64,000 nucleotides of DNA, taken from Ardenticatenales bacterium. Lineage in GTDB: Bacteria; Chloroflexota; Anaerolineae; Epilineales; Epilineaceae. Where the stretch lies: NCBI GenBank assembly GCA_020853525.1, contig JADYYS010000044.1, forward strand, positions 34,070 to 98,069. Reading direction: 5' to 3'. Under the pieces are notes generated by a model, which searched no databases, was not told the DNA's origin, and saw nothing but the letters and a program-made list of their open reading frames with translations. Of this stretch, positions 8,308 through 17,121 are shown in pieces. Position 1 is the stretch's first letter; each line of letters begins with the position of its first letter. A program made the position numbers and the translations under genes.

Positions 8308-11300
8308 CGGCCGGCCGCCCGGCGGTGCCGCCAGAGCGCCGCCGCCTCGCGTGCGACGGCGATCGGGCCGTAGCGCCTGAGGCCCTCGAGCAGCTTGACG
8401 CGCGCCGGCGCATCGGCCGGCCACGGGCGGAGCGGCACGGGCGGCAGCGGCGCGGCGAGGCGCGCCCAGGCGGCGAGCGGGCGGCGGACGGCAGCATGCC
8501 GCTCTCGCCAGCCGGCGGCGCGGCGCAGCTCGAGGGCGGCGCGGCGGCGCGCGGCCAGGCGGGTGAACGCGAACGGATCAGCCGACGCCGGGTCGTGTGC
8601 GCCATCGAGGGCGAAGGTGCGGTGGGCGGGCAGCGGGAGGTGAGCGATGGACGACGCGGGCCGGACCGGCAGCTGCGACGGCGGCACGCCGGCGACGTCG
8701 GCGACGTCGGCGACGTCGGCGAAGTCGGCGACGTCGGCGCCCGACCTGTCGATGCTCGCCCCGCCGACGCCAGACCCGCCGACGCCGGCCCCGCCGACGA
8801 CCACCCTGTCGATGCCCGCCCCGCCGACGACCTCGCACGCCAGCTCGACCGCCAGCGCGTCATCGGCGGTGCCGGCCGGTCGATCGTCGGTCCGGGGCAG
8901 GTAGGACAGCACTGCCCAGAGCGTGCGGCCGGCGACGTCGGCCAGGGGGGTGAACGGGAACGCGGTCCAGCCGTCGGGCACGAGGTCGGCGGTGTCGACG
9001 TCGGCACGCGCCAGGTCGAACGGGGCGCTCGGCAGCGCCTTGATGCGCAGAACGACGAGGCCGTCGCAGCGTCGGCCGGGCACGGCGGGGAAGCGGAGTT
9101 CGACGCGGCACAGACCGTCGCGGCCGGGCGCGATCGGCCAGGCCATCTCGCGCACGTCGATGCCCGACGTGCGCACGTCGGCCCGCCCGCCGTCGCCCAC
9201 TGTCCAGCCGTCGAGGTGGCGGGCGGCGATGCGCGTCGGGGGTGGGCCGGTGGGCGCCGGCGCGCCGCCCGGTCGATCGGCGCGGTCCTCGGCCGCGTAG
9301 CGCGCCACGTGGGCAGCGAACTGGCGCCCGCTCTCGTCCCAGCTGGCGGCGGCCACTGCGGCGCGGCCGCCGGCGACGAGCCGGTCGCGGAGCGCGGCGT
9401 CGTCGATGACGCGGAGGATCGCTGTCGCCAGGTCCGATACCGTCGGCGCGGCGACGACGCAGTTCTCGCCGTCGCGCTCGAACCAGCGCGTCGATCGGCT
9501 GGCCGCGGCGACGACGCACAGGCCGCAGGCCATCATCTCCAACGGCACGAGCGACAGGTTCGTGAAGGACATCGCCAGGCCGACGGTGGCGCTGCGGTAG
9601 AGATCGGCCAGCGCGGGCGCATCGAGCACGCCCGCCTGGACGTGAGGGAAGTCGGCCAGCCCGGGCTGCGGTGCGCCGCCGTACAACACCACTTCGACGT
9701 CCGGTCGTTCGGCCTGCACGCGCGCCAGCGCCGCCAAGCCGAGCGCGACGCCCCGGCGCGGCGTCGTGGCGCGGGCGTAGAAGACGACGCGCGGCCGGGC
9801 CGGCGGCGGCGCGGCGCCGGGGCGGTAGACGGCGTGGTCGACACCGAAGTCGACGGCGCGCGCACGGCCGCCGAAGCGCGCCTCGATCAACTCCGCCAGC
9901 CATGGCCCGATCGTGATGTGGCCGAGGCCGAGGCGGTAGGTCCGCGCGGCGGCCGCGTAATCGGCGGAGAGGGACTGGAAGGACGGCTCGTGATCCTGCA
10001 CGAAGTACAGCCGAGTGCCGATGCCCCGCGCGCGCGCCACGGCCGCGGCCGTCGTCCAGCCGGTGGCGATCGCGACGTCGGCCGGCGGGAGGTCACCGCC
10101 GAGCCGCACGGCGGCGGCGCTCGGCGGAAAGTTCGCGCGCACGTAGCGCGCGGCGTCGGCCTCGCTCACGTCGCGCATGAGCGGCCCGCGCTCGATGTGG
10201 ACCGTGACGTCGTGCCCGGCCTCGCACAGGCCGGCGACCATCCGCATGAGCGTCGTGTGGCCGCCGGAGCCGGGCGGGGGCTCGGGCATGAGGACGCGGA
10301 TCGTGAGAGGCGCACCGACGTCGCCGTCCGTCGCTCCGACGGGCGGCTTCGATCGTCCCGCTGTCGCCGTCGCCGCCGCGGCGCGCAGCGTCGCCACCGT
10401 CCGTTCGGCCTGCGCGGCCGTCGTGCGGTGCGCTTGCACCCACGCGGCGGCGGCGCTGCCGAGGGCGGCGCGCCGCCGCGGGTCGGCCGCGAGGCCGTCG
10501 ATGGCGGCCTCCCAGGCGTCGACATCCTCCGCGAGAAGGCCGAGCGCCGTCGGCGGACCGGCGACTGCGGCGGCCGTCGAACCCGCCGGGCCGGCGGCAT
10601 CGCCCTCCCCGCCCTCCGCTTCGTCGACCAGTGCCTCATCACGCAGTGCCTCGTCACGCAGTGCCTCATCACGCAGTGCCTCATCACGCAGTGCCTCATC
10701 ACGCAGTGCCTCGTCACCCAGTGCGCCGCCGAGGGCGCTGGCGAACGCCTGCGTGGCCACGGCGACGGTCGGCACGGCGCAGGCGGCGGCCTCGAGCCAT
10801 TTCAGCTCGCTCTTGCACTGGCAGAACAGGTTGTCGACCTCGAGCGGCGCCACGTTCACGTCAAAGGCGGCGATCACCTCGGGCAGTGCGCGCCAGTCGA
10901 CGGCCGGCACGCGGACGACGCGCTCGCCCATCGCCGCCCAGTCGTCGTCGAGCGCCAGCGGGCCGACGACGTGGAACACGACGTCCGGGCGGCGCGCCAT
11001 CACGCGCAGCAGCGCCGGTCCGCAGGCGGCATTGAAGTCGCGGTCGTGCGTCCGCGTCCCACTGGCGTAGCCGACGACGACGGTCGGCCCGTGCATGGCG
11101 CGATGGACGGCCGCTGCGCGATGAACATCGCCGACCCACCGGGCGCCGGCATCGTTCGGCCGGGCGCCGGCATCGTCCGCGCGGCCGCCGGCCGTCCGGA
11201 TCGAGAGGCCGAGCAACTCGAGGTCGACGGCGTTGCGGCGGATGAAGGCCAGCCGTCCGGCGCGCCGGACGCGCGCGGCGAGGGCGGCGGTGGGCACGAG

Positions 11301-11738
11301 GGCGGCGTCGCAGGCCAGCAGCGTGCGGCGGTAGCGGCGGACGCCCTGGTGGTACAGCGCCTTCTCGTCCGGCGTGAGCGCCTGGACGCCATGGTGCCAG
11401 TGGGTCGATTCGGGCTCGAAGACGAGGTCGTCGACGTCGAACAGCACGACGCCGCCCGCGTCGCGGGTCCGATCGATGAGCGATTGCACGAGCGGATCCC
11501 AAGCCACACGATGCAGGACGACGATCGGCCACGCCGGCGAACGGGCGAGGAGCGCGGCGTCGATCCGCGGCGCGACGGTCGCCATCACGCCGGCCAGCTC
11601 GAGCTCCTCGGCCAGGTCGTAGGCGCGGTAGCGGCGCGTGGCGCCGTCGGCACCGCTCACGACGAGAACGGGGCCGATGTCGGGGCGGTACCGCAGGGGC
11701 GACGCGGGCGTCGTCGGCATGGCAGCGCCGACCGGCAT
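8304..11738 (-). CDS. Giant double glycosyltransferase; second half WsaF-like rhamnosyltransferase
   Basis: This 1144-residue paralogue of the downstream gene starts at MPVGAAMPTT, whose ATG overlaps the stop of the FG-GAP gene (TGATG). Domain order: a first GT-B unit (about 1-400) with VVLFDVDDLVFE and CQCKSELKWLEAAACAVPTV; a run of six LRDEA repeats; a second GT4 unit (about 470-830) with LMPEPPPGSGGHTTLMRMV, YFVQDHEPSF, RAVDFGVDHAVYRP and SFTNLSLVPLEMMACG, which resembles the WsaF rhamnosyltransferase family; a beta-rich module; and a tail RPWPADAPARVKLLEGLRRY shared with the downstream gene. It is probably a polymerising enzyme for a rhamnose-type cell-surface glycan. The family is recognised; the linkage is not determinable. 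Confidence 0.82.
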   Translation of the reverse strand: MPVGAAMPTTPASPLRYRPDIGPVLVVSGADGATRRYRAYDLAEELELAGVMATVAPRIDAALLARSPAWPIVVLHRVAWDPLVQSLIDRTRDAGGVVLFDVDDLVFEPESTHWHHGVQALTPDEKALYHQGVRRYRRTLLACDAALVPTAALAARVRRAGRLAFIRRNAVDLELLGLSIRTAGGRADDAGARPNDAGARWVGDVHRAAAVHRAMHGPTVVVGYASGTRTHDRDFNAACGPALLRVMARRPDVVFHVVGPLALDDDWAAMGERVVRVPAVDWRALPEVIAAFDVNVAPLEVDNLFCQCKSELKWLEAAACAVPTVAVATQAFASALGGALGDEALRDEALRDEALRDEALRDEALRDEALVDEAEGGEGDAAGPAGSTAAAVAGPPTALGLLAEDVDAWEAAIDGLAADPRRRAALGSAAAAWVQAHRTTAAQAERTVATLRAAAATATAGRSKPPVGATDGDVGAPLTIRVLMPEPPPGSGGHTTLMRMVAGLCEAGHDVTVHIERGPLMRDVSEADAARYVRANFPPSAAAVRLGGDLPPADVAIATGWTTAAAVARARGIGTRLYFVQDHEPSFQSLSADYAAAARTYRLGLGHITIGPWLAELIEARFGGRARAVDFGVDHAVYRPGAAPPPARPRVVFYARATTPRRGVALGLAALARVQAERPDVEVVLYGGAPQPGLADFPHVQAGVLDAPALADLYRSATVGLAMSFTNLSLVPLEMMACGLCVVAAASRSTRWFERDGENCVVAAPTVSDLATAILRVIDDAALRDRLVAGGRAAVAAASWDESGRQFAAHVARYAAEDRADRPGGAPAPTGPPPTRIAARHLDGWTVGDGGRADVRTSGIDVREMAWPIAPGRDGLCRVELRFPAVPGRRCDGLVVLRIKALPSAPFDLARADVDTADLVPDGWTAFPFTPLADVAGRTLWAVLSYLPRTDDRPAGTADDALAVELACEVVGGAGIDRVVVGGAGVGGSGVGGASIDRSGADVADFADVADVADVAGVPPSQLPVRPASSIAHLPLPAHRTFALDGAHDPASADPFAFTRLAARRRAALELRRAAGWRERHAAVRRPLAAWARLAAPLPPVPLRPWPADAPARVKLLEGLRRYGPIAVAREAAALWRHRRAAGR
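8692..8736. repeat. Five 9-bp tandem repeats in glycosyltransferase gene
   Basis: Unit GCGACGTCG, five copies with one A-for-C variant, encoding Val-Ala-Asp repeats in the C-terminal part of the 1144-residue protein. It is followed by imperfect Gly-Val-Gly repeats. Confidence 0.85.
10630..10719. repeat. Six 15-bp tandem repeats in glycosyltransferase gene
   Basis: Unit AGTGCCTC(A/G)TCACGC, six copies, encoding LRDEA pentapeptides on the minus strand between the two glycosyltransferase units. It is likely a helical or flexible acidic spacer. It is too short and spacer-free to be a CRISPR. Confidence 0.9.
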
Positions 11739-13525
11739 CACGGTGCCATCGTATGTTCGCCCGGCACGAACGGCACCGGGTCCCGGCCCTGGACGACGTG
11801 ATACCACCGGCCGGCGGCCACGTCCGCGTACGTCGTTTCGGCGCCGCCGGGCCACTGGATGCGGATGTCGGCGGTGGCGGCGGAGGCCAGGCCGAGGAGG
11901 ACGCGGGCGTCGTTCACCGACAGGAAGCTCGACCCGCCGAGGCGCTGGGCGGTGGGCGTGCGATCGCCGGCCGAGGCCGTGATCCGCGCTCCGATGGCGG
12001 AGCGGTTGGCGCCGGCGGCCACATCGCCCTCGAGCCAGAGTCCGAGCCACCGGCCGGCGGCCATCGTCTCGTTGTGTGCGACCTCGAGCGGTCCGCCGTT
12101 GTTGCCGACGACGACGTCGAGGCGGCCGTCGCCGTCGAGATCGCCGGTGGCGAGTCCGCGGCTCCCGAGGGCGGCGGTGAAGGCATCGCCGACGGCGGCC
12201 GAGACGTCGCTGAACGTCCCGTCGCCGCGGTTCTCGAACAGCGTGTTCGTCTGGCCGAAGGCGACGTCGCCCATGAAGCTGCCCATGTTGTCGTACAAGT
12301 ACCCGTTGGCGATCAGGATGTCGGTGTCGCCGTCCGCATCCAGGTCGGCGAGGTCGATGCCCCACTTCAGGCGCGCGCGCGCCGCGACGCCGATGCCGAC
12401 GGCGTCGGACACCTCGCGGAACAGGAGCCGGCCGGGTCCGATCGGCGGTTCCTGGAGGTAGGTGCTGGCGGACTCGCCCTGGAAGTTGGCGGCGATCAGA
12501 TCCGGCCGGCCGTCGCCGTCGACGTCGCCGAGGTCGGTGCCCATGCCGGCCTCCTCGGCGCCGTTGCTGGAGTACGCAACGCCCGCGACGGAGCCGACGT
12601 CGGTGAAGCGTCCGGCGCCGTCGTTCAGCCAGAGTTCGTTGCGGTCGAGGTCGTTTGCGACGTAGACGTCGGTGTCGCCGTCCAGGTCGATGTCGCCGGC
12701 GACGAGCGCGAGGCCGCGGGTCGGCACGTCGGCGGTGATGCCGGCTTCTTCGGATCCGTCGGTGAACGTGCCGTCGCCATTGTTGCGCCAGTAGCGGTCG
12801 TGGACGCCCGCGTACATCTCGGGCGTGCAGTACACGTGGACCCGGTTGAGGTGGCACTTGATCGCGTTCGCCATCGTGTAGTCGACGTAGCGCGTCACCC
12901 AGAGGTCGAGGTCGCCGTCGCCGTCGCCGTCCAGGAAGGCCGAGCTCATGCTCCAGCGCTTGTCGTCCGTCAGGCCCGCGGCGGCGGTGACGTCCTGGAA
13001 GCCCGTGCCGGTGTTGCGCAAGAGGGTGTCGCCGCCGCCGTAGTTCGACAGAAAGAGGTCGGTCCAACCGTCATTGTTCCAGTCGCCGGCCGCGACGCCC
13101 ATGCCGTAACCCCGGCTCGGCAGCCCCCAGGCCGCCGTGGTATCGGTGAAGTGGCCACGGCCGTCGTTCAGGAAGAGACGATTGGCCGCCTCGGGCGCCC
13201 GCACGGCCTGCCCGACCGTCCCGCTGTTCGTCACGACGAGGTCCGGTGCGCCGTCGCGGTTCACGTCGACGAGGGCGACGCCGGAACCCATGAACTCCGG
13301 CATGTACTTGTCGGCGGAGTAGGTCGGAACGTGGCGGTACGCGCCGAGGCCGACCTGCGCTGCGACCTCGCGAAAGCGGAGGGATGTGGTCGACGTGGCG
13401 GCTGCGATCGACGGCGGCGCAGGGCTCGCGGCTTCAGGTGAAGGCGTTGACGCGGGGCGCCGGCATGCGGCCAGCGTGAAGACGAGAGAGGCCGCGATGG
13501 CGGCGCGGCGGGCCCTCGCCCTCAC
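11738..13525 (-). CDS. FG-GAP/VCBS-repeat lipoprotein with ASPIC/UnbV C-terminal domain (GTG start)
   Basis: The 595-residue protein starts at a GTG that overlaps the stop of the upstream gene (GTGA). The N-terminus RARARRAAIAASLVFTLAAC is a lipoprotein signal with lipobox LAAC. Many DxDxDG-type calcium-binding repeats follow (DVNRDGAPDL, DGDGDGDLDLW, DLDGDTDVYVAND, DVDGDGRPDL, DLDADGDTDI, DLDGDGRLDV), forming a 7-bladed FG-GAP propeller. The ASPIC/UnbV domain (about 500-580; GARITASAGDRT, QLGGSSFLSVNDARVLLGL, IQWPGG) ends the protein. Such CRTAC1-like proteins are extracellular and probably bind carbohydrate or matrix. Operon position before two glycosyltransferases fits a cell-surface role. 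Confidence 0.88.
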   Translation of the reverse strand: MRARARRAAIAASLVFTLAACRRPASTPSPEAASPAPPSIAAATSTTSLRFREVAAQVGLGAYRHVPTYSADKYMPEFMGSGVALVDVNRDGAPDLVVTNSGTVGQAVRAPEAANRLFLNDGRGHFTDTTAAWGLPSRGYGMGVAAGDWNNDGWTDLFLSNYGGGDTLLRNTGTGFQDVTAAAGLTDDKRWSMSSAFLDGDGDGDLDLWVTRYVDYTMANAIKCHLNRVHVYCTPEMYAGVHDRYWRNNGDGTFTDGSEEAGITADVPTRGLALVAGDIDLDGDTDVYVANDLDRNELWLNDGAGRFTDVGSVAGVAYSSNGAEEAGMGTDLGDVDGDGRPDLIAANFQGESASTYLQEPPIGPGRLLFREVSDAVGIGVAARARLKWGIDLADLDADGDTDILIANGYLYDNMGSFMGDVAFGQTNTLFENRGDGTFSDVSAAVGDAFTAALGSRGLATGDLDGDGRLDVVVGNNGGPLEVAHNETMAAGRWLGLWLEGDVAAGANRSAIGARITASAGDRTPTAQRLGGSSFLSVNDARVLLGLASAATADIRIQWPGGAETTYADVAAGRWYHVVQGRDPVPFVPGEHTMAP

Positions 13526-16500
13526 GGTGCCGCCGCCTCGACGCGCGCCGCCTCCGCCTGCGCCGTTGCGGCCAGATCCGCCTCTCCCTGCGCCTGGTAG
13601 ACCGCCGCCGCGAACTGCCAGATCTCCCGCCGCGTGGCCGGGTCGGCGCTTTCGACCTCGGGCAGCATGGCATCGATCGTCGTGCGGGCGGTCGCGACAT
13701 CGCCGGCTTCCCACGCCGCCTTGAGCGCCACCGCACGTGCCGACAGGCGCATGAGGCGGGCGTTGTGGTCGTCCTCGCGGTCGTGGATGGCGGCGACCCG
13801 ATCGTACGCTGCTTGCGCGCCGGCGGCATCGCCGAGCCCGGCGCGGGCGCGACCGAGGGCGTTGTAGGCCGGGAAGTAGTCGTCGCGCAGGGTCGTGGCC
13901 TGTTCGAGGACGGCGATCGCGGCCTCGCTCTCGCCCTCCTCCAGGTGCAACAGGCCGCGCAGGGTCAGCGCATCCACACGGTCGGCCGTGGCGAGGCCGG
14001 CGCCGGCGCGATCGAGGATCGCTGCGGCGGCGGCGATTTCGCCCAGGCGCGCGAGGGGCAGCGCGGCGGAGTAGGCGGCGGCGGGGTCGGTGGGCGCGGC
14101 GTCGGACAGCGGGCGGGCGATCGCCGCCGCGTCGGACCATCGGCCGAGATTGATGTAGACCTTGGCCAGCGTGGCCTGTTCGGCCGCCGACAGCACCGGT
14201 CGGCTGGTCAGGACGGCGGCGAGGCCGGTCCAGTCGTCCCGCGAGATGAGCGCGGCCCGAAGCACGCCGTCGACCTCGGCCGACGTGGGGTGGGCGCCGT
14301 ACAGGGCGCGCAGCGTGGCGAGGTGATCGTCCGTCACGCGCTTGGACGCCAGAGCCGACTGGACCGCCGCGAGCGAGGCGCGTTCGGCCTCGCTCAGCGG
14401 GGCGCCGCGCGCGGGGCTGGCCGGCGTCGCGGCGCCGCCGGCGGCGCCGGTCCCATCGGCCCCGGCACCATCGGCTCCACCGGCCGCATTCGCCGTCGAT
14501 CCCGATGCGCCGCCCGTCGAAACGGGGCCGGTGCCGCGGCTGCCGCCCGGCCCGCACCCGGCCAGCGTGCCGCCGACGACGACCGCGGCCGCGACCGCCG
14601 CGAGCCACCGCCCGAGCCAGCCCAGCACCTCGCCGTACCAGTGGCGGCTGTTCTGCGGCTTGAGGATCCAGTGGTTCTCGTCCGGATAGACGACGAGGCG
14701 CGCCGGCAGGCCGCGGGCACGGTAGACGTTGTAGATGGCCAGCCCCTGGTTGTAGGGCACGCGGTAGTCGCGCTGGCCGTGGACGACGAGCATCGGCGTC
14801 TGGAAGCCGGCGGCGTGGCGGAGGGGGTTGAAACGATCGAGGCCGTCGATATCGCCCCAGAGCTCGCCGCCCATCGAGCGCTCGCGGCCCTGGGTGACGT
14901 CGGTGGCGAACTGCGTCTGGAAGTCCGACACGCCGGCGTGGTTCACGGCGCAGGCGTAGCGATTCGTCTTGCCGCACAGCCAGCTGACGAGGTAGCCGCC
15001 GTACGAGCCGCCCGTGATCGCCATCCGGTCCGGGTCGGCGATGCCCCGTTCCACGAGGAGGTCGGTGGCGGCCTCGATGTCACGGCCGGGCTGATCGCCC
15101 CAGGTCCCGAGGATCGACTTGGTGAACGCGTCGCCGAAGCCCGTGCTGCCGTGGAAGTTCACGAGCGCGACGACGTAGCCCGGCGCCGCGAACGCATGGG
15201 CGCACCACCGCCAGTGCCAGCCGTCGCCGAACGTGCCGTGCGGGCCGCCATGGATCATGTGCACCAGCGGCCACGGCTTGGCCGGGCGCTCGCCCGGCGC
15301 CGGGACGCGCGCGCCGGGCGGGTAGACGACGAACATCTGGACGGCGTCGCCGTCCGCGCCCGTGAACGTGACGTCCTCGACGTCGCCGAGGGCGATATCG
15401 GCCAGGATCACATCGCCGAAGCCGCCGATGCGGTCGACGTTGCGTGTGCCTCCGCCTGCGTCGTCGCGACCGGCCGCGAACCACGCCGCGCTCGGCGGGG
15501 CGGTCAGCGCGGCGTGGGTGCAGAAGACGCGGCCGCCGGCAGGCTGGGGCGAGGCGAGCGTGCCGTCGCACGCGCGCAGCACCGGCGTCACGCCGCGCGG
15601 GTCGGCCGTCGATGCGGCGACCGCGGCGGCGATATCGAGCGACCAGACGGCGTTGCGCGGTCCGATTTCGCCGGTGAACCAGAGCGTCGCCGGCGCGTCG
15701 GGGTCGAACGTCCACTCTCCGGCCGAGGTGTCCCAACCTTCGGTGAGGACGGTGTGTGTGCCCGCGGCGCGGTCGAGGGCGACGAGGCGCATGCGGTCGG
15801 CGTAGAAGTCGAACTCGACCTGCATGCCGTACACCAGCCAGCGGCCGTCGGGCGAGAAGACGGGGCGGTGGGCCTCGTGCTGGTCTGCCGCATCGGCGTG
15901 GCCGGCGGCATCGGCGGGGGGCGGCGCGACGAGGCGCGGCGGGGAGACGCTGTCGGGCGCGGCGGCGGCTGCTGCGGCGGCGGCAAGGTCGTTCGGGACG
16001 TCGACGACGAACGCGCCCCACAGCACCCGGTCGTACGGCGGATCGGAGCGACAGGCGTCGAACGCGATCGCTCCCCCGTCCGGGCTCACGGACACGCCGT
16101 TGCCCGGGCCCATCAGGTAGAGCCAGCGGCGCATCGCGGGCGTGACGTCCGCCAGCTCGCCGCGGTCCACGTCGAGGACGTAGATGTGGTGGACGATCCC
16201 GTCCGTCAGCCAGCGGTCCCAGTAGCGGTAGACCCGGTCCTCGGTGACGTAGGCCTTGACGGCGTCGTCCTCGCGTGCCTTGTGGCGCCCGGCCGTGCCG
16301 GCCAACGACGGCGCATCGGCGTATACCGGGGCGACGAAGGCGATCCGGCGGCCGTCCGGGAACCAGACCGGCGTGCCGACGCCGAGCGTGAGGTCCGTGC
16401 ACCGGACGGCCTCGCCGCCGTCGAGCGGCATCACCCAGAGCTGGTCGACCTCGCCGAAGCGGGCCGGGCCGTCGGCGAGGCCGGAGATCGACGACGATGC

Positions 16501-16857
16501 CGTGCCCGCAGCATCCGGCTTGGCCGCCGCATCCGCCTTGGCCTTGCCGCCCTTCCCCGCCGGCGCCCCCGGCTTGCGGACGAAGGCGAGCCGCGCGCCG
16601 TCCGGGCTGACGGCCGGCTGGCTCGACGAGACGTCGGCGGCGGTGAGTGCGCGCGGGGCGGGAGCGGGGGCCGCGGAAGGGTCGCCGTCGCCGCCCGTTG
16701 TCGCCGGCACGCGCCACAACCGCGTCGTGCCGACGTTCGCCGCGACATCGTACGTCGTGACGGGTACGATGCACCCCGAGCCGTCCGGCAGCGGCGCCGG
16801 CGTGCCGACGCGCGGCAGGGACCAGAGGCGGTCGACGGACATCGGTTCCTTGGGCAT
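13522..16857 (-). CDS. S9 prolyl-oligopeptidase family peptidase fused in frame to a TPR lipoprotein-like region
   Basis: Residues 1-740 are an S9 peptidase: a WD/PD40-type propeller (repeated SPDG blades) and an alpha/beta-hydrolase domain with GGSYGG (Ser618), GQRDYRVP (Asp697) and ENHW (His729), a complete triad. The family normally ends near residue 745. Here the frame runs on without a stop into a hydrophobic stretch, lipobox-like TLAGC, a Gly/Ala linker and TPR-like helices to residue 1111. A GTG at 14628 (codon 744) could start this second part as a separate lipoprotein. The ATG at 16857 has AAGGA upstream. The stop overlaps the next gene, so this is the first gene of a coupled four-ORF operon. 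Confidence 0.85.
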   Translation of the reverse strand: MPKEPMSVDRLWSLPRVGTPAPLPDGSGCIVPVTTYDVAANVGTTRLWRVPATTGGDGDPSAAPAPAPRALTAADVSSSQPAVSPDGARLAFVRKPGAPAGKGGKAKADAAAKPDAAGTASSSISGLADGPARFGEVDQLWVMPLDGGEAVRCTDLTLGVGTPVWFPDGRRIAFVAPVYADAPSLAGTAGRHKAREDDAVKAYVTEDRVYRYWDRWLTDGIVHHIYVLDVDRGELADVTPAMRRWLYLMGPGNGVSVSPDGGAIAFDACRSDPPYDRVLWGAFVVDVPNDLAAAAAAAAAPDSVSPPRLVAPPPADAAGHADAADQHEAHRPVFSPDGRWLVYGMQVEFDFYADRMRLVALDRAAGTHTVLTEGWDTSAGEWTFDPDAPATLWFTGEIGPRNAVWSLDIAAAVAASTADPRGVTPVLRACDGTLASPQPAGGRVFCTHAALTAPPSAAWFAAGRDDAGGGTRNVDRIGGFGDVILADIALGDVEDVTFTGADGDAVQMFVVYPPGARVPAPGERPAKPWPLVHMIHGGPHGTFGDGWHWRWCAHAFAAPGYVVALVNFHGSTGFGDAFTKSILGTWGDQPGRDIEAATDLLVERGIADPDRMAITGGSYGGYLVSWLCGKTNRYACAVNHAGVSDFQTQFATDVTQGRERSMGGELWGDIDGLDRFNPLRHAAGFQTPMLVVHGQRDYRVPYNQGLAIYNVYRARGLPARLVVYPDENHWILKPQNSRHWYGEVLGWLGRWLAAVAAAVVVGGTLAGCGPGGSRGTGPVSTGGASGSTANAAGGADGAGADGTGAAGGAATPASPARGAPLSEAERASLAAVQSALASKRVTDDHLATLRALYGAHPTSAEVDGVLRAALISRDDWTGLAAVLTSRPVLSAAEQATLAKVYINLGRWSDAAAIARPLSDAAPTDPAAAYSAALPLARLGEIAAAAAILDRAGAGLATADRVDALTLRGLLHLEEGESEAAIAVLEQATTLRDDYFPAYNALGRARAGLGDAAGAQAAYDRVAAIHDREDDHNARLMRLSARAVALKAAWEAGDVATARTTIDAMLPEVESADPATRREIWQFAAAVYQAQGEADLAATAQAEAARVEAAAP

Positions 16858-16893
16858 CGGTCGTCCTTCACGGGGCGCGATCGGGGACGGGCG

Positions 16894-16922
16894 ACGTTAC
16901 CGCGGGGGGTGGGGTGGGTCAA
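16894..16922 (-). promoter_or_regulatory. Promoter of the S9/FG-GAP/glycosyltransferase operon
   Basis: On the minus strand TTGACC (16917-16922), a 17-base spacer and TAACGT (16894-16899), 36 bases before the S9 start codon. The spacer is nearly all C, as in the other TTGACC promoters here. Confidence 0.55.
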
Positions 16923-17121
16923 GTCGGTCGGGGGCCGTTCCCTCCTCCCCCATTTGGTGATAGAGTCCCGCTGCGCGACGCTTCGGGGGGACTGTCGCCG
17001 CCGGCAATGACGGTGCGGAGGGGCATCGGATGGGCTGTCGTCCCATCCTGAGCTCGCCGCCCTGTGCACCTCCATCGGACGCGCTCGCTCGCCTCTCCGG
17101 CATCGTCCAAGGAGCCGTCCC

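Noticed and set aside
10630..10719. Possible CRISPR array
   Set aside because: The 15-bp units are contiguous, without spacers, and encode an in-frame peptide repeat.
7106..10719. Phase-variable on/off switching of glycosyltransferases
   Set aside because: All repeat units are multiples of three bases, so slippage cannot shift the frame.
11739..13067. N-terminal extension of the 1144-residue glycosyltransferase frame
   Set aside because: It is the Arg-rich out-of-frame shadow of the FG-GAP lipoprotein gene; the true start overlaps that gene's stop.
13526..14977. N-terminal extension of the FG-GAP lipoprotein frame
   Set aside because: It lies antiphase within the S9/TPR gene and has low-complexity Arg-rich sequence; a GTG at 13525 gives a proper lipoprotein signal.
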